This document shows, piece after piece, positions 1-8,329 of a DNA stretch of 16,680 nucleotides. Source of the DNA: Gammaproteobacteria bacterium (GTDB taxonomy: Bacteria; Pseudomonadota; Gammaproteobacteria; Granulosicoccales; Granulosicoccaceae). The stretch lies in NCBI GenBank assembly GCA_003511825.1, contig DOIU01000013.1, forward strand, positions 1-16,680, written 5' to 3'. The position numbers were made by a program, and so were the translations under genes. Positions within the stretch are counted from its first letter, which is position 1, and each line of letters starts with the position of its first letter. The notes beneath the pieces were generated by a model that saw nothing but the letters and a program-made list of their open reading frames with translations, had not been told where the DNA came from and made no database searches.

Positions 1-17
1 TTTCGGGGTCCACTTCA
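1..17. repeat. Left copy of 17-bp edge inverted repeat (likely insertion-element end)
   Basis: The first 17 bases, TTTCGGGGTCCACTTCA, are the exact reverse complement of 16663-16679. The match stops at base 18 (g here, where the right side would require t). Read outward from the window, each copy begins TG and would lie at the tip of an element outside the window; 5'-TG...CA-3' ends are common in several IS families. No transposase is visible inside the window, so the family cannot be named. Confidence 0.6.
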
Positions 18-66
18 GTTTTCATAGTGCTAACGAGGGTGTTGATTTGTTCATCAATGTAACTTT

Positions 67-124
67 ATAGTCGGGATGGCGCAATAGTATGGAGACGTCA
101 TATTGCGCCAAAATGCCGGACTAT
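67..124. promoter_or_regulatory. Nested inverted repeat upstream of the GlxA-type regulator
   Basis: GGCGCAATA (78-86) and TATTGCGCC (101-109) form a perfect 9-bp inverted repeat with a 14-base spacer. Outside it, ATAGTC (67-72) pairs with GACTAT (119-124). The block ends about 28 bases before the ATG at 153, so it sits where an operator or leader hairpin would lie. The half-site spacing would suit a dimeric regulator, possibly the product of the adjacent gene, but that is inference. Confidence 0.45.
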
Positions 125-152
125 TTGGCCAACACGCACGAGGCGAGATGAG

Positions 153-1118
153 ATGACCGAAACCCCCCTCACGATTGTTTTAGCGATACCACCCTACGCG
201 AAACCATTGGACGTCTCCGGCCCGTTAGCTGCCTTTCGTGAGGCCAACCGACAAGCGCATGCAGCGCTTTACGACGTGCGTGTGATGTCTACGGTAAAAT
301 CCAAACTGATCGATATCGACGGAATGGCCATCTCTGCACACGCCACAATCTATGGGGCAGATGTCCCGATGGATACCTTGCTTGTCGCCGGCACATATGC
401 CTATGAGCAAGCGTTTGATATGGAAGACCTACAGCAATGGCTGCAGCGTCAGGCGCCCACGTGTCGGCGCTATGGGTCCGTGTGTACCGGTGCGTTTTTC
501 TTAGGTGTGGCGGGCTTAATCGATGGCGTCAGGGTGACCACCCACTGGCAGCAAGCGGATGAACTGACAAAACGTTTCCCGAAAGCCGACGTCTACGCCG
601 ATAGCATCTATGTTCAGGACGGTCCTGTCTGTACCTCGGCAGGTGTGACTGCGGGTATCGATCTTTCGCTAAAACTCATTGAAGACGATTACGGGCGCGA
701 TCTGGCACTAAAAGTCGCCAGACGGTTGGTGGTATTTCTTCGTCGGCCCGGAGGCCAGTCGCAGTTTAGTGCGCACCTTGCTGCGCAAACCAGCGATAGC
801 CGTCCGATTCAGGCCGTTCAACAGTGGGTGCTGGACAATCTCAGCGCCAATCTGTCCGTACCCCGTCTCGCCGGCCAAGCAGCAATGAGTGTACGAAACT
901 TCAGTCGGGTGTTTCATGATGAGACTGGGAGTACGCCCGCCGATTTTGTCGAGCGAGTCAGAGTCGATGCCGCCAAACGATTATTGGAAGACAGCGACAA
1001 GGCGCTGCAGCGCATCGCGATGGACTGTGGCTTCACCAACGTTGACTTGATGCGCAGAGCGTTTATTCGGCGCCTCGGTATCAACCCTAGTGATTATCGC
1101 AGTCGCTTTTCCCGCTAG
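153..1118 (+). CDS. GlxA-family AraC-type transcriptional regulator with DJ-1/PfpI-like N-terminal domain
   Basis: This 321-residue protein has two domains. Residues about 1-190 form a DJ-1/PfpI-like (class I amidotransferase-like) sensor domain. It contains the nucleophile-elbow-like VCTGAFFLG with Cys111, the THW motif around His131, and a later CTSAGVTAGID segment, all typical of GlxA regulators. Residues about 218-317 form an AraC DNA-binding domain with two helix-turn-helix units; the second includes the conserved DCGFTNVDLMRRAF and GINPSDYR. Such regulators usually respond to nitrogen-containing or amine ligands, such as quaternary amines in GbdR or CdhR, but the ligand here cannot be read. 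The chosen ATG follows a purine-rich GAGGCGAG at about 140-147. The gene is convergent with the next AraC gene, with only 17 bases between stops, and has a nested inverted repeat upstream. It does not look functionally tied to its neighbours. Confidence 0.9.
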   Translation: MTETPLTIVLAIPPYAKPLDVSGPLAAFREANRQAHAALYDVRVMSTVKSKLIDIDGMAISAHATIYGADVPMDTLLVAGTYAYEQAFDMEDLQQWLQRQAPTCRRYGSVCTGAFFLGVAGLIDGVRVTTHWQQADELTKRFPKADVYADSIYVQDGPVCTSAGVTAGIDLSLKLIEDDYGRDLALKVARRLVVFLRRPGGQSQFSAHLAAQTSDSRPIQAVQQWVLDNLSANLSVPRLAGQAAMSVRNFSRVFHDETGSTPADFVERVRVDAAKRLLEDSDKALQRIAMDCGFTNVDLMRRAFIRRLGINPSDYRSRFSR

Positions 1119-1135
1119 TGAGTCAAGGCACACCG

Positions 1136-2137
1136 TCACTGTTGCGATGGCAGTGATTGACCCTCATCACGGCAAGCCCGCCGCAGTTGGCCCGGTGTCA
1201 TGCCAAAGTGCCGTTTAAAGGCTCTGATAAAATTGCTGACGTTTTCATAGCCGGTTTCCAGGGCAATGTTGTCAATCGGGGTCTCGCTGGTTTTAAGGGC
1301 TTCGAAGGCATACTCCATACGCCACGTGGTGAGGGTCTGGAATATCGTGGTGCCAAACATCTGTTTAAAGCCGTTTTTGAGTTTATTCTGATTAAGGCCA
1401 ACCTGGCGGGACAGGGTTGCAATTGTGGGTGGGGGCTGCAAGCTGGTGAGCAGCAGGCCACGGGCTTGTGTTAGCGCTTCGCGATCACGTTGGCTCAGGG
1501 GCAGTTGCTCGGGTTTGTCGGCGTCGCAGAATTCCTGCAGCAAGAGGGGCAACAGCTCATGAATAACGCTGCTGTTGTAGATGTTACGCAGTTCGCCTTG
1601 ATACGGGTTTTGCACAAACTTGTGGATAACGTACCGCGCTTTGGGCGACATGGGTATTTCGCGCAGAAACACGCTTTTCTCGGCAGCCCGGATGGCTTCC
1701 ATGAGTTGTGCATTGGCGATGCCGGCCAACAGCTCGCATAAGCGTGCGCGTGACATAAAGAATGACAGCGACCGCAAGGTCTCCCCGCCTCGCATCACTG
1801 AGGTGATTTCTTCGCCGCTTTGCTGAAACCCGAGATACACGCGGTTGCGTCGCAGCTGAAAGGTTTCGCCGGTATCGGCGCGTTCCATCTGGGTTGAGCC
1901 GGATTCCATCACGCTGACAAAAAAGTGGGCCGCTTGCGACACGCCGGACAGGCGGCTGTCTTCGTGCAGCTTAAAGGCACTGTAGCTGAACTGAACGCCA
2001 TGAGCGGTGTGTAGGCTGTAAGCGCCATCGCCCATCTCCGAGGGCATGGTGGCCACGGGGTCACTGACCGATTCGCCGGCAAACGCGTCGTAAAACAGCG
2101 ATTCCATGGCTTGTACGTAGGTGTTGGCTAAATCCAC
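1136..2137 (-). CDS. AraC-family regulator, siderophore-type (PchR/YbtA-like)
   Basis: The protein has about 333 residues. It has a variable N-terminal ligand-binding half and a C-terminal AraC domain (last ~100 residues) with two helix-turn-helix units. The first reads LSRQVGLNQNKLKNGFKQMF, the form typical of PchR-type siderophore regulators; the second contains ETGYENVSNFIRAFKRHFG, followed by MTPGQLRR. An open frame starts at TTG 2149, but that TTG is part of TTGAGG, which makes a good ribosome binding site six bases before GTG at 2137, so I prefer GTG. The gene is divergent from the TonB-dependent receptor, separated by about 170 bases. This is the classic layout for a regulator that activates receptor synthesis when the iron-siderophore is present. 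The specific siderophore is unknown. Two short arms TCACTG/CAGTGA overlap its stop codon at 1136-1156. Confidence 0.88.
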   Translation of the reverse strand: MDLANTYVQAMESLFYDAFAGESVSDPVATMPSEMGDGAYSLHTAHGVQFSYSAFKLHEDSRLSGVSQAAHFFVSVMESGSTQMERADTGETFQLRRNRVYLGFQQSGEEITSVMRGGETLRSLSFFMSRARLCELLAGIANAQLMEAIRAAEKSVFLREIPMSPKARYVIHKFVQNPYQGELRNIYNSSVIHELLPLLLQEFCDADKPEQLPLSQRDREALTQARGLLLTSLQPPPTIATLSRQVGLNQNKLKNGFKQMFGTTIFQTLTTWRMEYAFEALKTSETPIDNIALETGYENVSNFIRAFKRHFGMTPGQLRRACRDEGQSLPSQQ

Positions 2138-2256
2138 GAATGACCTCAATCAGGCATAGGGTCGCTGGCGCGAGAGACGTGCTCTGCTGGCTGCCGCGTG
2201 AAACACAATTGGGCGTTTCGGACAGTTTTAAGTGCCGATGTGATTACGCCTCGATG

Positions 2257-2283
2257 AGGGCGAGGAATTACCATGCTCGCCCT
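2257..2283. promoter_or_regulatory. Inverted repeat in the divergent regulator-receptor promoter region
   Basis: AGGGCGAG (2257-2264) and CTCGCCCT (2276-2283) are perfect 8-bp arms with an 11-base spacer, 29 bases before the receptor ATG. This could be a leader-RNA hairpin for the receptor or an operator for the adjacent AraC protein. AraC proteins more often bind direct repeats, so the RNA hairpin is at least as likely. Confidence 0.4.
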
Positions 2284-2288
2284 TAAAT

Positions 2289-2307
2289 CGCAATAGTAAT
2301 CAATAAC
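2289..2307. promoter_or_regulatory. Possible Fur box just upstream of the receptor start
   Basis: The 19 bases CGCAATAGTAATCAATAAC match the classical 19-bp Fur consensus GATAATGATAATCATTATC at 12 positions by hand count, including the central TAATCA. The site ends five bases before the receptor ATG, where Fur-Fe binding would block translation initiation or an early transcript. The match is moderate and AT-rich sequence can match by chance. No clear Shine-Dalgarno is visible for this start. Confidence 0.3.
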
Positions 2308-2311
2308 GCTC

Positions 2312-4423
2312 ATGAATCAAACGTCTTGGATTTTGGCCATCCCGTTGCTGATCGGCACGGGGGGATACGTGACAGCAGCGTCGCCGGATGAGAGCCAAGA
2401 CATCGGTAAGCACACGGTTACCGGCGACGCAGAAATCACTGATATCGAGCGCTCGCCCGTCGCGGTGTCGGTGGTGGATGCAGCGAAATTCCATGGCCGG
2501 AACATTTCGCTCAATGAGCTGCTGAAGCGTGTCGCCGGCGTCAAAGTGCGCCAGCAGGGCGGTCTCGGCAGCAAATCAACCATCGCCATTCACGGGCTTG
2601 AAGGCAAGCGCATCAAGATTTTTGTGGATGGGCGTCCGCTCAATTCACCCGATGGCACCTTTGGCATTAACGACATCCCCGTGCAGTTGATTGAGCGCAT
2701 TGAGGTGTATAAGGGCGTGGTGCCGGCGCGCTTTGGCGGCGACTCATTGGGTGGTGCCGTTAATGTGGTGACACGCGAGTTTGAAGGTTCGCAGGTGGAT
2801 GTCACATATGCCCTGGGCTCCTACGACATGCATCGCCTCGCCGGCGTGGTGAAAAAGCACGTCGAGGAACAGGGCATTGAGGTGGCGGCCGGCGGCTTCT
2901 TCAACCGCGCAGCGAACGACTATGTGATGCAGTCGCCCTACGCTGACGGGCTCTCCATCCGCCGCGACCACGACGCCTACGAAGCCTTCACGGTAGCCAC
3001 GGGCATGAAGTTTCACGACCGCCTGTTTGACGAGATGTCATTTGAGTTGGTGCGCTATGAGTCCGAGAAAGAGATTCAGGGCATTGACAAACCCATCCGT
3101 GAAGCCGAGACCCGCAGCGAGGTGAACATCGTTGGTGCGCAGATGGTGGAAGAAGACCTGTGGGTGCCGGGCTTGGATGTTGAACTCACCTTGCAGTACA
3201 TCGATTTGCATTCACACCTCGATGATCAGGCAACCACCTGCTACGACTTTGCCGGCAATGCCTTCACCTGTCCGGGCGCCGGCGGTGAAGTGAACGGCAT
3301 TCCGCACGATTCGGATGATCGCCAGCGTGACTTTCGCCAGGACTTGCATGTTGACTATCGCTTGAGCCGCCGCAACGCCTTGGGCTTTCATATCAACCGG
3401 CAGCACTCTGACTATGAGCCCGATGATCCACTGGCCAGTGCGTCGTTGGGCTACGATATCGGCGCATTTCCGTCGGAAAAAACCAATACCGTGTATTCCT
3501 TGGGATGGATCAGCACCGTCTTGGACGACCAGCTGATCAACGATATCGGCGTGAAGTCCTACCACTACGATTACCGCATCACGTCTCAGACCCGGACGCT
3601 CTCAGGCACGCCGGCACAGACGCACCATTCGGGCAGCGAGTTTGGGTATTATGTGTCGACGCGCTACGAGCCTGTCCCCGACCTCTTCCTGAAAGCCTCG
3701 TACGAGCATGCTTATCGCTTGCCGTCCAGCGATGAAATCTTCGGTGACGGCGTCAGCGTGGTGGCAGCGTCAGACTTGCAACCGGAGCAAGCCGACAACG
3801 TCAACCTCGGGCTGATCTTCGATCGTCACAACGTCGCCGGTATGCCGTGGCTGAAAGCCGAGGCCAACGTCTTCTATCGCGATTTACAGGACATGATCAA
3901 GCTGGAAAGCGGCCTGCTCACGGCGAGCTACGTCAACTTGGGCGAGGTGCGATCGACGGGGTTTGAGGTCGAGGTGCAGGCGGACCTGAGCGAGAGTTGG
4001 TACGCCTACCTGAATTACACCCACCAATCCCTCAAAGACCGCATGAAGCGTCGCGCGGACGGTGTCGCCAATCCTACCTACAACAAGTCTGTCCCGAACG
4101 TGCCGCGCCAATTTGGCAACCTCGGGCTGGAGTACAAACACCTCGGTCTGTGGCGCGAAGACGCGCTGTTTAAGGTGTTTTGGGAGATGAACTGGGCCGA
4201 CGAATACTTCTATGGCTGGGAGCTGAGCCGCCAGCAATCGCGGCGTATCGACGCGCAGCTCACCCATACCGCAGGGGTGGAATACAGCGTGATGGATGAC
4301 AGCCTCATTCTCGGCCTGGAAGTACGCAACCTCGGCGACGAAGACGTCACCGACGTCTTTAACTACCCCTTACCAGGACGGACGTGGCATTTGAATGTCC
4401 GCTATACCTGGCTCGACTTTTAA
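2312..4423 (+). CDS. TonB-dependent outer-membrane receptor (probable siderophore receptor)
   Basis: This 703-residue protein is of normal length for the family. Residues 1 to about 23 look like a Sec signal peptide (hydrophobic ILAIPLLIGTG, then VTAA). A TonB-box-like HTVTG lies at about 34-38. The plug domain follows at about 45-155, with LNELLKRVAGVKVRQQGGLG, FVDGRPLN, IERIEVYKGVVPARFG and GGAVNVVTRE, all hallmarks of TonB receptors. The rest is a beta-barrel rich in alternating aromatic strands, ending in a C-terminal phenylalanine (YTWLDF) as the BAM complex prefers. It would import a ferric siderophore or similar chelate using TonB-ExbBD energy. Divergence from a PchR-type regulator, a Fur-like site at its start, and the adjacent lipoprotein gene support an iron role. 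No permease, ABC transporter or reductase genes lie beside it, so the inner-membrane step must be elsewhere. Confidence 0.93.
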   Translation: MNQTSWILAIPLLIGTGGYVTAASPDESQDIGKHTVTGDAEITDIERSPVAVSVVDAAKFHGRNISLNELLKRVAGVKVRQQGGLGSKSTIAIHGLEGKRIKIFVDGRPLNSPDGTFGINDIPVQLIERIEVYKGVVPARFGGDSLGGAVNVVTREFEGSQVDVTYALGSYDMHRLAGVVKKHVEEQGIEVAAGGFFNRAANDYVMQSPYADGLSIRRDHDAYEAFTVATGMKFHDRLFDEMSFELVRYESEKEIQGIDKPIREAETRSEVNIVGAQMVEEDLWVPGLDVELTLQYIDLHSHLDDQATTCYDFAGNAFTCPGAGGEVNGIPHDSDDRQRDFRQDLHVDYRLSRRNALGFHINRQHSDYEPDDPLASASLGYDIGAFPSEKTNTVYSLGWISTVLDDQLINDIGVKSYHYDYRITSQTRTLSGTPAQTHHSGSEFGYYVSTRYEPVPDLFLKASYEHAYRLPSSDEIFGDGVSVVAASDLQPEQADNVNLGLIFDRHNVAGMPWLKAEANVFYRDLQDMIKLESGLLTASYVNLGEVRSTGFEVEVQADLSESWYAYLNYTHQSLKDRMKRRADGVANPTYNKSVPNVPRQFGNLGLEYKHLGLWREDALFKVFWEMNWADEYFYGWELSRQQSRRIDAQLTHTAGVEYSVMDDSLILGLEVRNLGDEDVTDVFNYPLPGRTWHLNVRYTWLDF

Positions 4424-4443
4424 CGCAACTGCGAGGAAATCTC

Positions 4444-5648
4444 ATGAAGTTCATGCTCACTGTGCTGCCTCTCGGCTTGGCATTTTTGCTGGGCGCCTGC
4501 AGCGACGACGACAGCCCGTCGGCAACAGAAACCGGTGGCGAGGCCGATCTGGTGGTGGTGACGCGTATTGATGACACCACCGGGTTTATTAACCGCATCG
4601 ACAGCAGCGAAGCCGGAACAACCACTAATGCCAACGGAGCGGAAATCAATCCCGCCCACAACGTTTACAAGTATGGCGACGCTTTTTTCACCACCGGTGG
4701 CTTGGTCAGTGACCGTGTCGCGCGCTACGTGGACAACGAAGGGGTCTTGACCGAAACTGCCAGCATGAATGCCGGACCGGGGAGTTACCCCTAGTCAATG
4801 ATCTTTGTTGACGAGACCAAGGCGTATATCACCTTGTCAGCGACGGGTAAGGTCTTGGTGGTTGAGCCGGGCACGCTGGCGGTGACGGGTGAATTGGATC
4901 TCTCAGCCTATGCCATTGATGCCAATGGCCAGACCGGGGGTGAGGACCTGAACCCGGAGCCCTCAGCGGGTATTGTGCGTGACGGCAAATTGTGTATTTG
5001 GCGCTGTTCCAGATTGATACCTTCCAGACCTTCCAGTGCCGCGGTAAAGCGAGCGTCCTCGTCATTGATGTCAATACCGATGAGGTGCTGAACCACACCA
5101 CGGATGATCGCACCTGCTCGACCGGGCGCCCGGTGCGAAATCTTGGCGTGCATATGGACGAGCAGGGCGACATCTATTTCAACAACCTCGCCGGCTTTGG
5201 CTACTACCCCGGGTTTAATAGCGGCATCCTGCGCATCCGCAGTGGCGAAGACAACTTTGACCCTAACTACTACTTCTCCATCACCGATCTGACAGATCTG
5301 CCCGATGGACCGGCCTCCGTGTTTATCAGTGGCCACTACTACGGCGAAGGCAAGCTCTACGTCTCGATGACCTTCCCGGCGCTGGCCAGTAATCCGCCGG
5401 ATTTCGCCAACGACCGCAACCAGCGTATCGTCGAACTGGACCTGTACAACCAGCAAGCCACAGTCGTGGAACTGCCGCCGACCAACCCCTGGACCGCCGG
5501 CATGGTGAAGATGGGCGAGCAAATGATGATGGGCCTGTCCACCACCGTCGGTGACGGCCTTTTCCGCTACACACCCGCGACCGGCGAAGCCGATGCATCG
5601 CCGCACATCATTACCGAGGGCATGCCGGTGCGGTTGTTGCCGAACTGA
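4444..5648 (+). pseudogene. DUF4374-like periplasmic lipoprotein gene, broken by amber codon and 2-base duplication
   Basis: The start at ATG 4444 follows GAGGAAA and encodes a lipoprotein signal (LAFLLGAC, Cys19). Frame 1 runs 116 codons to TAG at 4792-4794, continues in the same frame from 4795, and is lost at about 4991-4994, where TG is duplicated (AAATTGTGTATTTG). Removing one TG restores DGKLYLALFQID and the frame then runs to TGA at 5648, giving about 400 residues. The restored protein aligns along most of its length with the minus-strand product at the right edge: DLSAYA, RDGKL-LAL, GDIY-N-AGFG-YP, ILRI-SGE--FDP-Y-FSI. That last block resembles DUF4374 lipoproteins, beta-propeller-like proteins often found beside TonB receptors. 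The TAG could come from CAG (Gln) by one transition. It sits 20 bases after the receptor, so it was probably its operon partner. Sequencing error, especially at TGTG, is the alternative. Confidence 0.8.
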
Positions 5649-5700
5649 TCGAGGTCGTTTACCCAGCCCGATCGGTGGTGCTCACGCGATCTGGCACTGA

Positions 5701-5728
5701 CGCACCCTTACCGCGCAGGGAGGGTGCG
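5701..5728. other. Hairpin after the broken lipoprotein gene
   Basis: CGCACCCT (5701-5708) and AGGGTGCG (5721-5728) are perfect 8-bp arms around a 12-base loop, 52 bases after the lipoprotein stop codon. No T tract follows on either strand, so it is not a standard intrinsic terminator. It may stabilise the 3' end of the receptor transcript. Confidence 0.4.
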
Positions 5729-5910
5729 GACGATGTCACGCATAAGCCCGTTGTTCATAGCCATGTTAAACCGTCTGTGAATTTGGAAAGTCTCCCAATA
5801 TCCCCGACAACAAACCACACGCGACAGATCCTTCTCAGGCCGATATCCGTTCCGCCCAGTGCTCGGTGAGGTAGGGCCAGCGCATCAGAGTTTTTAGCCT
5901 TGAGAAACAG

Positions 5911-5931
5911 GGGGAATAGCGGTTATTCTCC
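5911..5931 (+). promoter_or_regulatory. Hairpin covering the ribosome binding site of the membrane protein gene
   Basis: GGGGAATA (5911-5918) pairs over 8 bp, with one G-U wobble, with TATTCTCC (5924-5931) around a five-base loop. The only purine-rich Shine-Dalgarno candidate (CAGGGGGAA, about 5908-5916) is inside the 5' arm, and the GTG start at 5932 follows the 3' arm directly. When folded, the site would be hidden from the ribosome. Confidence 0.4.
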
Positions 5932-7542
5932 GTGTACCTCACACTCACACAGCCTGAAAAAGTGGTCGCAGCTTTTCTCAATAATAACAACCGTTCTGAC
6001 CTGCTGCTTGCGGGCATGTGGTTTCTCGGCGCCGCGCTGTTATATTTCCTGACCCGCAGCGTTTCGCTGGATGAGTACGACTCGATCAATCTGGCGCTGG
6101 GCGTCGGCGAGTTTAATCTGAGCGCGCATCAACCTCACCCGCCGGGTGCGCCTGTGTTTATCTTCTTGGGCAAGCTGCTGCATGCCAGCGGCATGAGCAT
6201 CGAGAATGCGTTGATTGCGTTGTCGTCGATCGGCGGCGGGCTCTTGGTCGCCAGCGGCTTTTTCGTGGTGGCGAAGCTGCACTCACGGGCGCTTGGGTTC
6301 TGGTTTGCGCTCTGTTTGGCGCTGCTGCCGGGTGTGTGGATGACGGCGGGCAAAGCGATGACCGATACCCTCGGTATTGGTTTGATGCTGATGAGTGCGG
6401 CGTTTATCGTGGCCGCAGAACATGACCCTGACAGGGCGCCCAGGCTCGCAATGGCTGCCGTTGTTATCGCTGCGTTGGCGATTGGCGTTCGCCCAACCTT
6501 GGCGCCTCTTCAACTGCTGATTTTGCTGTACGGATTGACGCTGAAACTGACTTGGCGCAGCCGACTCTACTCCGCTGTGTTGTTTGGGATTGTCTGCCTG
6601 TGCTGGTTGGTGCCCACCATTATCTCGCAGGCACAATTGCCCGACAATCAGCACGGTTTGCTGAACTTTTTTTACCAGCTCAAGGCCTTTAAAGAACTGT
6701 CCACGTCGATCGCGGTTTGGCACTATGACTTTCAGCAACTTTCACTGGACTACACGCTAAAACAGCTCGCGAAACACCTCGGTGGCATGGGGTATTTTGG
6801 TATGGGGCTGAATGTCTGGTACCCGGAAGCTGTTGACACCTACTTGGCGCGGATACAAACCAGCCTGACGCCCTGGGACCCAAGCTTGCAAAAATGGAGT
6901 GTTGCTGGAACTCTGGTGTTCATACTGTTCGCTGTGGGCTGGGTGAAGGCGCTGTATAGCCTGAGAAAATGCAGGCCGAGCGGGTTTATGGTGTTTGCCT
7001 CGGTGTGGTCATTGATCGCCTTTGTCTACGCCTTCTTGAGTGTGCCGCCGCTGATGCGTTACTACATACCCGTTTTTCCGGCGTTGCTGCTGCCACCCCT
7101 GTTCGCTTTTTATCAGTCGCGCTATCGTCATGCGATATTGCCTCTGTTTTGCGGGCTGGTGTTGTTCAATACCATGGGGCTTGCTCACAATCAACATACG
7201 CGTTTTGCCCCACCGGTCGAACTGCTGCGGGCATTGGATGACACCCTTGAACAGCAATCCCTGGACCGTTCAAACGTGGTGCTGTTTCTGAATGCTGCCG
7301 TCAGACGCCACGCCGAGTGGTACGCCCCGGATCTGCAGCTATTGGAGGGGGAAATCACCATGGAGACACTGGAAAATTTACCGGATGACGCGCTGATTTT
7401 CACCAATATGCGCATCGCTGAGCCGGCGTTTTCTGTTCGCCTGGAGAGAGTCTCTGAACATTACCGTAACCTGCGCGTCTGGATGCGGCACAATCACGTT
7501 GAACTGTACCGAGTTGAGCTGGTCAAGGGGAGCGTGAGCTAA
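5932..7542 (+). CDS. GT-C-like multi-pass membrane glycosyltransferase (PMT/ArnT-like or DUF2723-like)
   Basis: This 536-residue, strongly hydrophobic protein has about ten predicted membrane segments. The first is at about 24-42, and several more lie between residues 90 and 410, before a soluble C-terminal tail of about 110 residues. Just after segment 1 is an acidic LDEYDS (Asp47, Glu48, Asp50), where GT-C enzymes carry their catalytic acidic pair. HQPHPPGAP (66-74) follows, a His-Pro-Pro-Gly motif seen in protein mannosyltransferase-like and DUF2723 proteins. Such enzymes move sugars from polyprenyl-phosphate donors to extracytoplasmic acceptors; substrate and acceptor cannot be read. An in-frame TAG at 5917-5919 confines the start to GTG 5932 or later; GTG 5962 is an alternative. 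No polymer biosynthesis genes flank it. Confidence 0.72.
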   Translation: MYLTLTQPEKVVAAFLNNNNRSDLLLAGMWFLGAALLYFLTRSVSLDEYDSINLALGVGEFNLSAHQPHPPGAPVFIFLGKLLHASGMSIENALIALSSIGGGLLVASGFFVVAKLHSRALGFWFALCLALLPGVWMTAGKAMTDTLGIGLMLMSAAFIVAAEHDPDRAPRLAMAAVVIAALAIGVRPTLAPLQLLILLYGLTLKLTWRSRLYSAVLFGIVCLCWLVPTIISQAQLPDNQHGLLNFFYQLKAFKELSTSIAVWHYDFQQLSLDYTLKQLAKHLGGMGYFGMGLNVWYPEAVDTYLARIQTSLTPWDPSLQKWSVAGTLVFILFAVGWVKALYSLRKCRPSGFMVFASVWSLIAFVYAFLSVPPLMRYYIPVFPALLLPPLFAFYQSRYRHAILPLFCGLVLFNTMGLAHNQHTRFAPPVELLRALDDTLEQQSLDRSNVVLFLNAAVRRHAEWYAPDLQLLEGEITMETLENLPDDALIFTNMRIAEPAFSVRLERVSEHYRNLRVWMRHNHVELYRVELVKGSVS

Positions 7543-7627
7543 GCGATAGCCAGCCACTCGCAGCACTTGACGCCGTTGAGGCTTAGCGTCATCGTACGCA
7601 CCCTAATCACGCTGGTGAGGGGGCAGG

Positions 7628-8287
7628 ATGTTTGTAGCACGACCGTTTAAAGCGCAGGATCTGACTGTGCTCCAAGACTTGATCCGCGCGCACCCGCTGG
7701 GCACCTGGGTCAGCGTCACGCCGAGTGGTTTGGACGTCAATCATGTGCCGTTTTTGCTCGACCCGACTCACGGGCCCAACGGCGCCTTGCTCGGGCATGT
7801 GGCGCGGGCCAACCCGATTTGGCAGTCTTTTTCGCGGGATACGCCGTCTGTGGTGGTGTTTCAGGGGCCCGAAACCTACATCACGCCCAGTTGGTACCCC
7901 AGTAAAAAAGCGCATGGTAAGGCCGTGCCGACGTGGAATTACACCGTCGTGCACGCGCGTGGTATGCCGCAGACGGTGGAAGACCGGGATTGGCTGCGGC
8001 AACACGTGAGTGATTTGAGCCAACAGCAGGAGGCTGGTCAGCAAGAACCCTGGCAGGTCTCGGACGCCCCCGACAACTATATTGACGCGATGCTGAAAGC
8101 GGTCGTCGGCATTGTGATCCCGATCGATGCGCTTGAGGGGCAATGGAAGAACAGCCAAAATCGCCCGCCGGAAGACGTCTCCGGGACGGTGGCAGGTCTG
8201 CGCGCGCGTGGTGATGCGCAGGCAGACGCCATGGCTGATCTGGTGCAAGGTCATGTCGATGCCAAAGATGCCGCGCTCAGGAAGTGA
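7628..8287 (+). CDS. paiB: PaiB-family FMN-binding protein / transcriptional regulator
   Basis: This 219-residue protein is close to the family's normal length and appears to be a complete FMN-binding split barrel. Diagnostic PaiB segments are MFVARPF at the N terminus, NHVPFLLD (38-45), GHVARANPIW (56-65), VVVFQGPETYITPSWYPSK (from about 75) and HGKAVPTWNYTVVHARG (about 96-112). In Bacillus, PaiB acts with the acetyltransferase PaiA and represses protease and sporulation genes; in proteobacteria its target is usually unknown and it may act as a flavin or heme-related protein. The ATG follows GAGGGGGCAGG, a strong ribosome binding site. An acetyltransferase gene lies 42 bases downstream in the same direction. 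It belongs to a different GNAT branch from PaiA. Confidence 0.9.
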   Translation: MFVARPFKAQDLTVLQDLIRAHPLGTWVSVTPSGLDVNHVPFLLDPTHGPNGALLGHVARANPIWQSFSRDTPSVVVFQGPETYITPSWYPSKKAHGKAVPTWNYTVVHARGMPQTVEDRDWLRQHVSDLSQQQEAGQQEPWQVSDAPDNYIDAMLKAVVGIVIPIDALEGQWKNSQNRPPEDVSGTVAGLRARGDAQADAMADLVQGHVDAKDAALRK

Positions 8288-8329
8288 GCGGGCCCAATCA
8301 TTTCGCCGTGCTGAATCAGGAGTGTGACC

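Noticed and set aside
4908..5606. Long minus-strand open frame (232 codons) opposite the lipoprotein pseudogene
   Set aside because: The plus-strand frame has clear homology to the right-edge paralog; the minus frame is a codon-bias shadow with His/Val-rich low-quality sequence.
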